Shown here: one piece after another, positions 15,350-23,045 of the stretch | Layout: each line of letters opens with the position of its first letter | How positions within the stretch are numbered: the stretch's first letter is position 1 | From: Methanobacteriota archaeon | GTDB lineage: Archaea; Thermoplasmatota; Thermoplasmata; UBA10834 | Direction: 5' to 3' | Assembly: GCA_020725925.1 (NCBI GenBank) | Contig: DYTN01000015.1 | Coordinates: 1 to 40,136, forward strand | DNA length: 40,136 nt | Translations under genes and position numbers: made by a program | Notes under the pieces: generated by a model | What the model saw: the letters and a program-made list of their open reading frames with translations, nothing else | Databases searched by the model: none | What the model was told of the DNA's origin: nothing

Positions 15350-15988
15350 TTGGTAGACCAACACCTCATCGACGTCATGAAGAAGCTGCAGGCGGAGTCG
15401 AAGCAGAGGAAGTTCTTGGAGTCTGTTGAACTCGCGGTCAACCTGAAGGACATCGACCTAAGCAACCCGAAGAACAGGATACAGGAGGAGATCGTCCTCC
15501 CGAACGGCCGCGGCAAGCAGATCAAGGTCGGAGTGTTCGGCAGCTCGGAGATGGCAGTCAAGGCGAAGGGCGTCGCTGACGTCATCATCCAGCCCGACGA
15601 GATAGAGACCCTCGCGTCGAACAAGGCGAAGGCCAGGAAGTTCGCCGGACAGAGCGACTTCTTCCTGGCAGAGGCGCCCCTGATGCCCACGATCGGCAAG
15701 CGGCTCGGCGTTGTACTCGCCCCGAGGGGCAAGATGCCGAAGCCCATCCCGCCAGGCTCGGACCCGAAGGCGGCCGTGGAGAAGCTCAGGAGCAGCGTGA
15801 CCGTGAGGACGAGGGACAGGAAGACCTTCCACCTGCCAATCGGCACCAAGGACATGCCCCCGGAGAAGCTCGCGGAGAACCTGGACGCCGTGCTGAAGAG
15901 GCTCATGACCAAGCTGGAGAGAGGCAAGCTGAATATCCAGTCGGCCTATGTCAAGACGACCATGGGGCCGTCGTACAAGGTGATGTGA
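15350..15988 (+). CDS. rpl1: Large ribosomal subunit protein L1 (uL1)
   Basis: L1 forms the mobile stalk near the ribosomal E site and in archaea also acts as translational repressor of its operon. The 212-residue protein carries the two-domain L1 pattern: the N-terminal SVELAVNLKDIDLSNPKNRI, the middle GVVLAPRGKMPKPIPPG (the classic L1 signature) and the C-terminal NLDAVLKRLMTKLERGKLNIQSAYVKTTMGP. TTG 15350 is the start, preceded by GGAGGGATT. L10 begins one base after its stop codon, so the operon is tightly packed. Confidence 0.97.
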   Translation: MVDQHLIDVMKKLQAESKQRKFLESVELAVNLKDIDLSNPKNRIQEEIVLPNGRGKQIKVGVFGSSEMAVKAKGVADVIIQPDEIETLASNKAKARKFAGQSDFFLAEAPLMPTIGKRLGVVLAPRGKMPKPIPPGSDPKAAVEKLRSSVTVRTRDRKTFHLPIGTKDMPPEKLAENLDAVLKRLMTKLERGKLNIQSAYVKTTMGPSYKVM

Positions 15989-15989
15989 G

Positions 15990-16991
15990 ATGGCCCACGT
16001 GTCAGCCTGGAAGAAGGAGGTCGTGGCGGATCTCGCGAAGAGGATCGCCAAGAGCAAGGTCGTGGGCGTCATCGATGTCCACGGTGTCCCGGCGCCGGCC
16101 TTCCAGACCATGAGGACGAACCTCAGGGGCAAGGCCGAGATTGTCATGCTCAAGAACACGCTCCTCAAGATCGCGCTCCAGGAGTCCGCAAAGAACCGGA
16201 AGGGCCTGGAGAAGCTCGCGGAGAGCGTGGACGGCCAGTGCGCCGTCGTCACATCGGACCTGAACCCGTTCAGGTTGTTCAGGCAGCTCGACGCCACCAA
16301 GACGAAGATGCCCGCGCGGGGAGGGGAGATCAGCCCCGATGACATAGAGGTCAAGGCGGGGGACACACCCTTCAAGCCAGGGCCGATAGTGGGCGAGCTG
16401 CAGAAGGCTGGCCTGCCCGCGGCGATAGAGCAGGGCAAGGTCGTCATCAAGAAAGACAAGGTCCTGGTCAAGAGGGGCGACAAGATACCGCGCGAGGTGG
16501 CGCTCGTGCTCTCTAAGCTCGAGATCTACCCGCTCACGGTCGGCCTCAACCTGAACGCCGCGTACGAGGACGGGATGGTCTACAAGAAGGATGTCCTGTG
16601 CGTGGACGAGACGCTCGTGCTCAGCCAGGTCAGGTCAGCGGCCGCAGGGGCCCTGAACCTAGCGGTCTTCATCTCGTACCCGACGAAGGTCTCCATCAGG
16701 CCGATGCTCGCCAACGCGCACATGAAGGCGCTCAACCTGGCAGTCAATGCGAGCGTCGCCAACGAGGAGACCATCAAGCTCATGCTCGCGAAGGCGAACA
16801 TGCAGATGCTGTCCCTCGCGTCCAGGATTCCCGCCGGACTGGACGATGAACTCAAGAGCACGCTGAGCAGCACCCCTAGACCGCCCGAGGACAAGGGCGG
16901 CGAGGGCAAGCCTGAGGAGAAGAAAGAGGAGAAGAAGGAGAAGGTCTCCGAGGCGGAGGCGGCGGCCGGCCTCGGCGCACTATTCGGATAA
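15990..16991 (+). CDS. rpl10: Large ribosomal subunit protein L10 / acidic P0 (uL10)
   Basis: L10 (P0) anchors L12 dimers to the ribosome at the GTPase centre. The 333-residue length is that of archaeal P0, longer than bacterial L10. An rRNA-binding N-terminal domain (WKKEVVADLAKRIAKSKVVG; KNTLLKIAL) is followed by the archaeal insertion domain (ARGGEISPDDIEVKAGDTPF). Next come helical spine segments with repeated MLANAHMKALNLAVNA- and MLAKANMQMLSLA-like units that dock L12 dimers, and a charged tail ending EAAAGLGALFG. The tail is nearly identical to the end of L12, as usual for P-proteins that recruit elongation factors. Confidence 0.97.
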   Translation: MAHVSAWKKEVVADLAKRIAKSKVVGVIDVHGVPAPAFQTMRTNLRGKAEIVMLKNTLLKIALQESAKNRKGLEKLAESVDGQCAVVTSDLNPFRLFRQLDATKTKMPARGGEISPDDIEVKAGDTPFKPGPIVGELQKAGLPAAIEQGKVVIKKDKVLVKRGDKIPREVALVLSKLEIYPLTVGLNLNAAYEDGMVYKKDVLCVDETLVLSQVRSAAAGALNLAVFISYPTKVSIRPMLANAHMKALNLAVNASVANEETIKLMLAKANMQMLSLASRIPAGLDDELKSTLSSTPRPPEDKGGEGKPEEKKEEKKEKVSEAEAAAGLGALFG

Positions 16992-17012
16992 TCGATCCCA
17001 GGAGGTAGAAAG

Positions 17013-17321
17013 ATGGAGTATGTGTACAGCGCGATGGTCCTGCACGCGGCGAAGCAGCCGGTGACGGAAGACGGAATAGCGAACGTCCTGAAGGCAGCCG
17101 GCGTGAAGCCGGACGCGGCGCGCGTGAAGGCGCTCATAGCCGCGCTAGAGGGCGTCAACATCGACGAGGCTATCGCCACAGCAGTGGCGGCGCCGGTCGC
17201 GGCAGCGCCAGCAGCGGGACCCGCCGAGAAGAAGGAAGAGAAGAAGGAGGAGAAGAAGAAAGAGGAAAAGGGCGTGAGCGAGGAGGAGGCGGCAGCTGGC
17301 CTCAGCGCGCTCTTCGGGTAG
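17013..17321 (+). CDS. rpl12: Large ribosomal subunit protein L12 / P1
   Basis: L12 (P1) dimers form the flexible stalk that recruits translational GTPases. The 102-residue protein has the N-terminal dimerisation/L10-binding domain ([20 protein letters not shown]), an Ala/Pro-rich hinge (about 56-72), a Lys/Glu-rich segment and the factor-binding tail [10 protein letters not shown], matching the tail of L10. GGAGG lies upstream of ATG 17013. The TAG stop codon lies within the stem of a terminator hairpin. It is last in the L1-L10-L12 operon. Confidence 0.97.
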   Translation: MEYVYSAMVLHAAKQPVTEDGIANVLKAAGVKPDAARVKALIAALEGVNIDEAIATAVAAPVAAAPAAGPAEKKEEKKEEKKKEEKGVSEEEAAAGLSALFG

Positions 17322-17340
17322 ACCCTACCCTCTTCTTTTC
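17316..17340 (+). terminator. Hairpin and T-rich terminator after L12
   Basis: GGGTAG (17316-17321) pairs with CTACCC (17325-17330) in a 6-bp stem that includes the L12 stop codon. It is followed by the pyrimidine tract TCTTCTTTTC (17331-17340), with a further CTCTTTC soon after. This is the best terminator in the window. Confidence 0.65.
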
Positions 17341-17421
17341 AAACCTCTTTCAGTCACTAGCTTTGGCAAGGGAAGCTTGAGAATCCAGCGTGACCATTCA
17401 GGGCAACCGTTGCATTCAGAA

Positions 17422-17769
17422 TCAGGTCTGGTCCAGCATCCTGCCGACTTCCTTCTCGAACATCGATGCCAGCTCCTGCCCGATCCCCTTCCTCAGCTTC
17501 GGAGGGACGAGCTCGATGCCGAGCTTTGCGCCGACCTTGCCGATCTTGAGGACCGCGTATGCTTCGTGGACCTTGGCTTCCACGAGCTCCTCGATGGCCT
17601 TCCTCAGCTCCTCCCTGAGCTCGGGGTTCGAATCGAGCTTCTGCCTGATGTGCCTCTTGACCTCGTCCTTGACCATGTCCTGCATGGCCTCCACCAAAAG
17701 CGTCTCAGAGCTGAGCATCGTCTTTGTACCCTTGATCAATGAGCTGATGATGTCTTCCTCCGGTGCCAT
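17422..17769 (-). CDS. Conserved-looking helical protein, unknown function
   Basis: I do not recognise this 115-residue protein. It is predicted almost entirely helical and highly charged, with MVKDEVKRHIRQKL, LREELRKAIEELVEAKVHEAY and a C-terminal MFEKEVGRMLDQT. There is no membrane segment, signal or metal-binding cluster. ATG 17769 is chosen for GGGAGAG 4 nt upstream and a TATA-like CGATTTAAGC (17800-17809) that gives a short leader. It diverges from orc1/cdc6 across a region with a perfect inverted repeat, so the two could share regulation. Confidence 0.65.
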   Translation of the reverse strand: MAPEEDIISSLIKGTKTMLSSETLLVEAMQDMVKDEVKRHIRQKLDSNPELREELRKAIEELVEAKVHEAYAVLKIGKVGAKLGIELVPPKLRKGIGQELASMFEKEVGRMLDQT

Positions 17770-17828
17770 CGTCTCTCCCGTCAGTCGACCGCGTTGATAG
17801 CTTAAATCGTTTGTCCTTGTGTCGGACT

Positions 17829-17847
17829 TTCGCGAACGCCTCGCGAA
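17829..17847. promoter_or_regulatory. Inverted repeat between divergent promoters (orc1/cdc6 and helical protein)
   Basis: TTCGCGA (17829-17835) and TCGCGAA (17841-17847) are perfect inverted arms around ACGCC. The repeat lies between the minus-strand TATA-like element (17800-17809) and the plus-strand one (CTTAAGATAG, 17850-17859), abutting the latter. That is a fitting place for an operator of the cdc6 promoter. It does not match the origin recognition box as I know it. Confidence 0.5.
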
Positions 17848-17902
17848 TCTCTTAAGATAGGGCAACGCACATAGCGAGACGGATTTCCAGAAGCTGACTC
17901 AG

Positions 17903-19081
17903 ATGTGGGAGACCATTGGCAAGAGCGTATTCAAGGACCAGCGCACGCTGTCGTTCGACTACGTGCCCCAGAAGTTGGTCCACAGGGAATCCCAGATGAA
18001 GAGGCTCATCATGCTCTACCGGCCAGTGGTCGAGTCCAACTTTGCCCAGAACGCGGTCCTCACGGGCAGCGTGGGCACGGGGAAGACCGCAACGGCCAAG
18101 CGCTTCTGCATGGACCTCAAGGATTTCGCTGAGAAGCAGCAGAAGGCGGTCGACTGGGTGCTGGTCAACTGCAGGCAGAGGAACAGCGAGTCGAGCGTCG
18201 TGCTCCACGTGGTCAACCACTTCCAGCCGAACTTCCCCGACAGGGGCTTCTCCATCACCGAGATGCTGAGGATACTCCGGAAGGACCTCGAGAAGCGCAA
18301 GGTGCACCTGCTCATAGTGCTGGACGAGGCCGACGTGCTGCTCAGGAAAGCGGGCTCGGACATCATCTACAAGCTCACGCGGTTCGGGGAGGAGAAGGTC
18401 GAGAGCAAGGAGCTCGTCTCGCTGATGCTCATCTCCCAGAAGAACGTGTACGACATGCTCGATACCGCCTCCGCGAGCACCTTCAAGCGCACCAACATAA
18501 TCGAATTCGGCAAGTACTCCACGGACGAGCTCAGAGACATCGTGAAGCTCAGGGCCGAGCTAGCGCTCCACGACGGGTGCATCGACCTGGACTCGGTCGA
18601 CCTGATCGCGGAGGTCTCTTCCGAATGGGGCGATGCGAGGTTCGCAATCGAGATACTCGAGAAGGCGGGCATGCTGGCGGACGAGGAGATCGCCGGGAGG
18701 ATATCAGTCGAACACGTGCGGGCGGCCAAGGCGGAGGCGTACAGCTCCGTAACGGAGTCAAAGCTGGCTGGCCTCGACAAGCACCAGAAACTCGCGCTCC
18801 TGGGCATAGCCAGGACCTCCAAGGGAAAGGCATACGTGACGACGGGCGAGGCCGAGGGGGCTTACAAGGTGGCATGCGAGGAATACGACGAGAAACCCAG
18901 GGCGCACACGGCATACTGGGGGCTGCTCAAGGACCTCGACACGCTCGGAGTTATCAGTGCTAAGAAGAGCGGCCCGGGGATATCTGGCAAGACCACAGTG
19001 ATAACCCTCCTCGACATACCCGCAAGGGTGCTCGATGAACGAATCCGTGCAATGCTCCAGGGGAAACAAAGGGCCAGATAG
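17903..19081 (+). CDS. cdc6: Orc1/Cdc6 replication initiator
   Basis: Orc1/Cdc6 proteins bind archaeal origins and load MCM. This 392-residue AAA+ protein has Walker A GSVGTGKT (55-62), Walker B VLDEAD (139-144) and a sensor-1-like region LMLISQKN. A C-terminal winged-helix domain begins near residue 290 (LDKHQKLALLGIARTSKGKAYVTTGE). The length is typical. ATG 17903 has no clear SD site; a TATA-like element at 17850-17859 gives a leader of about 20 nt. Initiator genes often lie beside an origin, but I see no convincing ORB repeats or AT-rich unwinding element in the short upstream gap. Confidence 0.95.
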   Translation: MWETIGKSVFKDQRTLSFDYVPQKLVHRESQMKRLIMLYRPVVESNFAQNAVLTGSVGTGKTATAKRFCMDLKDFAEKQQKAVDWVLVNCRQRNSESSVVLHVVNHFQPNFPDRGFSITEMLRILRKDLEKRKVHLLIVLDEADVLLRKAGSDIIYKLTRFGEEKVESKELVSLMLISQKNVYDMLDTASASTFKRTNIIEFGKYSTDELRDIVKLRAELALHDGCIDLDSVDLIAEVSSEWGDARFAIEILEKAGMLADEEIAGRISVEHVRAAKAEAYSSVTESKLAGLDKHQKLALLGIARTSKGKAYVTTGEAEGAYKVACEEYDEKPRAHTAYWGLLKDLDTLGVISAKKSGPGISGKTTVITLLDIPARVLDERIRAMLQGKQRAR

Positions 19082-19102
19082 TCAGTCTACGTTCAGTGAG
19101 AA

Positions 19103-19113
19103 CAACTATATAG
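19103..19113 (+). promoter_or_regulatory. TATA box of the DUF835 gene
   Basis: AACTATATAG lies about 45 nt upstream of the proposed ATT start and about 30 nt before the SD site GGGAGGG (19139-19145). The transcript would begin near 19134. Confidence 0.55.
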
Positions 19114-19152
19114 AGCTGGGTCAGTCTACGCCACTCAAGGGAGGGTTGGCCG

Positions 19153-19701
19153 ATTCCAGAGGAGGACAAGGCGGCCGAGGATCTCATTCGTACTGAGGAG
19201 GGCATTTGCTATGTCGTCAGAGAGCGCAAGCCCTTCCTGGCCTACAAGCTCTTCACATCCACCTTGACCGAGGGCGTGCCTGGCCTGTGCGTCACAAGGC
19301 AGTTCCCCGAGAAGGTCCGGGAGTCCTTCGAGCTCAAGGACACGAGGATCCTGTGGCTGAGCCACACGCCTGGTCAGGACCACCACAACCCGACCAGCAT
19401 CGGGACCCTCGCGACGGTCATCTCGTCGTTCATAGAGAGGTACAAGAGATGCGTCGTGCTGATAGACGGGCTGGAGTACCTCGTGATCAACAACGGGTTC
19501 CAGCAGGTCCTCAGGTTCGTTGAGCACATCAACGAGCAGGTGATGCAGAGCCGCTCCACCGTGCTGGTGCCCATCAGCCCCAACGCGTTCAGCGAGAAGG
19601 AGCTGGCGCTGCTGGAACGGAACGTCGAAGTCATAGAGCAGCCGTCCATGAGCCTCACGCTCGAGAAGGACTTCACGGCGCTGATCGACCAGTACCGCTG
19701 A
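19153..19701 (+). CDS. DUF835 domain protein with apparent ATT start codon
   Basis: The DUF835 domain covers most of the protein: FELKDTRILWLSHTPGQD, then VVLIDGLEYLVINNGF (a Walker-B-like strand without any Walker A) and VPISPNAFSEKELALLERN. The function of DUF835 is not established; it is common in archaeal signalling proteins. In this frame the region between the TAG at 19111 and TTG 19264 has no ATG, GTG or TTG, yet the family-like sequence starts well before 19264. ATT 19153 (IPEEDKAAEDLIR) has GGGAGGG 7 nt upstream and a TATA box at the right distance, so an ATT start giving 182 residues is proposed. A sequence error for ATG is the alternative. It follows cdc6 by 71 bp. Confidence 0.75.
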   Translation: MPEEDKAAEDLIRTEEGICYVVRERKPFLAYKLFTSTLTEGVPGLCVTRQFPEKVRESFELKDTRILWLSHTPGQDHHNPTSIGTLATVISSFIERYKRCVVLIDGLEYLVINNGFQQVLRFVEHINEQVMQSRSTVLVPISPNAFSEKELALLERNVEVIEQPSMSLTLEKDFTALIDQYR

Positions 19702-19737
19702 CCCTCCTGGTCACACCCACCGATTACGTCACCAAGG

Positions 19738-19746
19738 CTTTTTGAG
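19738..19746 (+). promoter_or_regulatory. TATA-like element of gcvT
   Basis: CTTTTTGAG is centred about 26 nt upstream of ATG 19768, which argues for a leaderless mRNA and against the GTG at 19750. Confidence 0.4.
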
Positions 19747-19767
19747 TGAGTGCCTCATCACCCCTGC

Positions 19768-20919
19768 ATGCACAAGACCCCGATCCATGACGAGCATCTC
19801 TCGCTCGGCGCGAAGATGGTCTGGTTCGCCGGCTGGGACATGCCGATCCAGTACACTGGCATCATCGAGGAGCACATGGGGGTCAGGCAGCATTCGGGGG
19901 CATTTGACGTCTCGCACATGGGCGACTTCCTCATCAGGGGGATGCACGCTGGCGTTCTCATGGACACTCTATGCACGAACGAGGTCCAGTGCCAGCCACC
20001 TGGGAGGTGTGTGTACTCGCACATCCTCGACGACCAGGGCAGGATACTCGATGATACGATAGTCACGGTCCTGGGCGAGGACGAGTTCCTCATGGTCCCG
20101 AACGCCGCGACGACTCCGAAGATGCGCAAGTGGGTCGAGGGGCATGTCCACGGGCAGGAGTTCCACGACATGTCCACAGACCTGGCCTGCATAGCCGTCC
20201 AGGGCCCGACTGCCAAGGATGTGCTCGCGCAGCTCACGTCGGCGGACCTGAGCACCCTCAAGTTCTTCTGGGCCAGGTTCGCGAGATTGGACAGGATCCC
20301 TGCCGAGGGCTCGAGCCCAAGGACGCCCTTGTTGAAGGGACGGGCACTCGCCAACGGCCCAGGGAAGGGCGTCGTCGCGCTCGTTTCGAGGACCGGGTAC
20401 ACAGGCGAGGACGGCTTTGAGATCGTGTGCGAGAACGCGGACGCGGTGGACGTCTGGAGGGCGATCTTGGAAACGGGCAGGGCGCACGGGCTCAAGCCAG
20501 CGGGGCTCGGCGCGAGGGACACGCTCAGGTTGGAGAAGGGGCTGCTGCTCTCGGGCACGGACTTCGACGGCTCGCAGACTTCGGTCCAGACAGGCCCCAG
20601 CTGGGTTGTCGACTGGAAGCACGATTTCATTGGCAAGCAGGCCCTCGTGCAGCAGAAAGCGTCCGGAACCTACGACAAGCTCGTGTGCATGTTGGCCAAG
20701 GACAAGGGCATACCGAGGCACGGGTACGAGATACTCCGCGAGGGCCAGAGCGTCGGGACCGTGACCAGCGGGACGCTCTCGCCAGTGCTGAGGAAGGGGA
20801 TAGCCATGGGCTACGTGCCAGTCGGGCTCGCGCAGCCAGGGACAGAGGTACAGATCAAGGTCAGGGAGACGATGCTCCCGGCAGAGATAGTGAAGCCGCC
20901 ATTCGTGAAGAGGGATTGA
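19768..20919 (+). CDS. gcvT: Aminomethyltransferase (glycine cleavage T-protein)
   Basis: The T-protein transfers the methylene group from aminomethyl-lipoyl H-protein to tetrahydrofolate (or the archaeal pterin), releasing ammonia. Recognisable segments are MVWFAGWDMPIQYTGIIEEH, the folate-binding FDVSHMGDF, DDTIVTVLGEDEFLMVPNAA, RTGYTGEDGFEI, GARDTLRLEKGLLLSGTDFD and KDKGIPRHGYEI. A roughly 20-residue insertion (AEGSSPRTPLLKGRALANGP) precedes RTGYTGED. With ATG 19768 it has 383 residues. No H- or P-protein genes are in the window, so the partners lie elsewhere. The M42 peptidase gene starts one base after its stop codon. Confidence 0.92.
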   Translation: MHKTPIHDEHLSLGAKMVWFAGWDMPIQYTGIIEEHMGVRQHSGAFDVSHMGDFLIRGMHAGVLMDTLCTNEVQCQPPGRCVYSHILDDQGRILDDTIVTVLGEDEFLMVPNAATTPKMRKWVEGHVHGQEFHDMSTDLACIAVQGPTAKDVLAQLTSADLSTLKFFWARFARLDRIPAEGSSPRTPLLKGRALANGPGKGVVALVSRTGYTGEDGFEIVCENADAVDVWRAILETGRAHGLKPAGLGARDTLRLEKGLLLSGTDFDGSQTSVQTGPSWVVDWKHDFIGKQALVQQKASGTYDKLVCMLAKDKGIPRHGYEILREGQSVGTVTSGTLSPVLRKGIAMGYVPVGLAQPGTEVQIKVRETMLPAEIVKPPFVKRD

Positions 20920-20920
20920 A

Positions 20921-21958
20921 ATGAAGGAGTTGCTGGAACAGCTGATCAGGGTGCCCGGGGTATCCGGGTACGAGGACGACATCAGGGAGTTCATCAGGGC
21001 GAAGGCCGGGGCGATGGGGGTCAAGACGGAAGAGGACAACATAGGCAACCTCATCGCCACCGTGGGGGACAAGGGCCCGCTGGTGATGTTCATGGCGCAC
21101 ATGGACGAGCTAGGGCTCATAGTCACAAGGATAGAGGATGACGGGTCGCTCAGGGTTCGCAAGGTCGGGGGCATTGACGACCGGACGCTCGTGGGAAGGG
21201 TCGTGGAGATCAAGACGGAGAAGGGCGAGGTCACGGGCGTGCTCGGGCTGAAGCCACCCCACCTGATGACCGAATCGGACGACAAGAAGAAGGTCGTCTC
21301 GTGGGAGGAGGTCAGGGTGGATGTCGGCACGAGGAGCAGGAAGGAGACTGAGAAGCTCGGGGTCCGCGTGCTCGACCCGATGGTGTTCAAGAAGGACATC
21401 ACATACCTCGGCAAGGACATCGTGTGCGCGCGCGCTGTGGACAACAGGATGGGCTGCGCAATCCTGCTCGACGCCCTAGGTGAGCTGAAGGACAGGAGGC
21501 TGCCAATCACGATCAAGTTCGTCTGGAGCGTGCAGGAGGAGACAGGCCTCAAGGGCGCCAAGGTGGCAGGGTTCACGTACCATCCGGACTTCATGTTCGC
21601 GGTCGACACGATGACCTCCACGGACGGGCCGAAGCAAGGGGAGACCTACGAGAAGGTCCTGCTGGGCGGCGGCCCAGCGATGCGCATGTTCGACAACTAC
21701 GCCATCGCCTCGCCGAAGATGAGGAAACTCGTGGAGCAGGTCGCCAAGGCGAACCGGATCCCACTGCAGTACGGCTCAGGAGGGGGCACGACGGACGGGT
21801 CCGCGGTCCAGGACTTCGGGGCGCTCATGATGGCCCTCGGGATTCCGATGCGATACACCCATTCCCCTACCGAGTGCGCGAGCATCAGGGACATGGAGAA
21901 CATGTCCAGGCTGATCGTGAAGCTCGCGGAGCGCATAGCGAAGGGCGAGAAGAAGTGA
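20921..21958 (+). CDS. M42 family metallo-aminopeptidase
   Basis: M42 enzymes (TET aminopeptidases, deblocking aminopeptidases) are cytosolic dizinc exopeptidases that trim peptides, usually as dodecamers. Metal and catalytic residues are present: His60 and Asp62 in AHMDELG, Asp174 in AVDNRMGC, the catalytic pair Glu206-Glu207 in VQEETGLKGA, Asp229 in FAVDT and His314 in RYTHSPTE. At 345 residues the length is typical. It is packed between gcvT and the M20 gene on one strand, suggesting a peptide/amino-acid operon. Confidence 0.95.
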   Translation: MKELLEQLIRVPGVSGYEDDIREFIRAKAGAMGVKTEEDNIGNLIATVGDKGPLVMFMAHMDELGLIVTRIEDDGSLRVRKVGGIDDRTLVGRVVEIKTEKGEVTGVLGLKPPHLMTESDDKKKVVSWEEVRVDVGTRSRKETEKLGVRVLDPMVFKKDITYLGKDIVCARAVDNRMGCAILLDALGELKDRRLPITIKFVWSVQEETGLKGAKVAGFTYHPDFMFAVDTMTSTDGPKQGETYEKVLLGGGPAMRMFDNYAIASPKMRKLVEQVAKANRIPLQYGSGGGTTDGSAVQDFGALMMALGIPMRYTHSPTECASIRDMENMSRLIVKLAERIAKGEKK

Positions 21959-22028
21959 GCGGATGAAAGGCAAGGCGGATGAGATTCTCACCGACCTCGT
22001 GCTGCTCTAGAGCTCCTCCGAGGACGAC

Positions 22029-23033
22029 ATGGCCCCGATCGTCGACTATGTGTCCTCCAGGCTTAAGCGGCTGGGGCTGAGGCCGAGGTACTACGGGAAG
22101 GAGAAGACGCCTGCCATCGTCGCTCGCCACGGGAACGGAGGGGTTGTGCTGTCGGGGCATCTGGACACGGTGCCACGCGGCACGGGCTGGAAGTACGACG
22201 ACGGCATTTTCGCCAGAGGCCACCTGTACGGCAGAGGCGCGTGCGACATGAAGGGCGGCTGCACCGCCATGCTGCTCGCGGCCGAGCACATGATTGCCGC
22301 GGGGGTGCCGTTCGCGTTGTGCTTCACGACCGACGAGGAGGTCACGATGGCCGGGGCGGACGCCGCGACCAGGGATTCGGCACTCAGAAACGCACCCGCG
22401 ATACTGGTCACAGAGCCCACGGACATGGTCATTATACACAAGGAGAAGGGGCAACTCCAGTTTTCGATCAGCACCAGCGGGAAGGCCTGTCACTCCAGCA
22501 TGCCCCAGCTCGGGGACAACGCGATAGACAAGATGACGAGCATCCTGGGCAAACTGGAGGATCTGAGGAGGCTCCCCAAGAACCCGACCGACGAGATGAC
22601 GCTGTCCCTGACGACAATCAAGGGAGGTACGAGGATTAACGTGATTCCGGACGGCTGCGAGGCCGAGGTGGATGTGCGGTACCCGCCCACGATGACCCAG
22701 AGCTCCGTGCTTGCAGAAGTCAGGAGGCGCATAGGGAGGAAGGGCTACAACCTGAAGATCATCTACAACCTCGATCCAGTGGAGACCAATCCCGACTCGA
22801 GAGCCATCTGGACGCTGAAGGATGTCATCGGATCCCGTGCGACTGTCTCGTCCGTGCCCTATGCCACCGAGATGGTCATGTTCAGGAAGGCGAACGAGGC
22901 CGTCGCGATATGCGGCCCGGGCGATCCTAGGGGCTGCCACATCGTTGACGAGAGCATCGACGTCAAAGAGGTCGTCAAGGCCGTGGACATTTACACGGAA
23001 TACTGCTCCCGGTTGGCGGGACAAACACGGTGA
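22029..23033 (+). CDS. M20 family peptidase/deacylase (ArgE/DapE type), possibly truncated by an in-frame TAG
   Basis: M20 enzymes are dizinc amidohydrolases such as acetylornithine deacetylase and succinyl-diaminopimelate desuccinylase. In the 334-residue frame from ATG 22029, metal-site motifs are LSGHLDTVP (His44, Asp46), GRGACDMKGG (Asp73), TTDEEV (Glu103-Glu104), HSSMPQLGDNAIDK in the dimerisation domain and PGDPRGCHIVDE near the C-terminus. The natural start seems to be ATG 21963, 4 bp after the M42 stop codon: it reads MKGKADEILTDLVLL, then TAG at 22008-22010, then SSSEDDMAPIV in the same frame. Relatives usually have an amino acid there (LxRIQSxSGxE), so CAG to TAG is likely. ATG 22029 has GAGGAC upstream and may rescue expression. 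Confidence 0.85.
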   Translation: MAPIVDYVSSRLKRLGLRPRYYGKEKTPAIVARHGNGGVVLSGHLDTVPRGTGWKYDDGIFARGHLYGRGACDMKGGCTAMLLAAEHMIAAGVPFALCFTTDEEVTMAGADAATRDSALRNAPAILVTEPTDMVIIHKEKGQLQFSISTSGKACHSSMPQLGDNAIDKMTSILGKLEDLRRLPKNPTDEMTLSLTTIKGGTRINVIPDGCEAEVDVRYPPTMTQSSVLAEVRRRIGRKGYNLKIIYNLDPVETNPDSRAIWTLKDVIGSRATVSSVPYATEMVMFRKANEAVAICGPGDPRGCHIVDESIDVKEVVKAVDIYTEYCSRLAGQTR

Positions 23034-23045
23034 CGCACAGAGCGG

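Noticed and set aside
17770-17902. Replication origin upstream of cdc6
   Set aside because: No clear ORB or mini-ORB repeats and no AT-rich unwinding region; the single dyad there is more like an operator.
22008-22010. Pyrrolysine read-through of the in-frame TAG in the M20 gene
   Set aside because: TAG is an ordinary stop here (TatD-like, ftsZ1b, L12, cdc6, the 56-residue gene and the RAM gene all end in TAG), whereas Pyl-using archaea tend to avoid it, and the position is not one known for Pyl.
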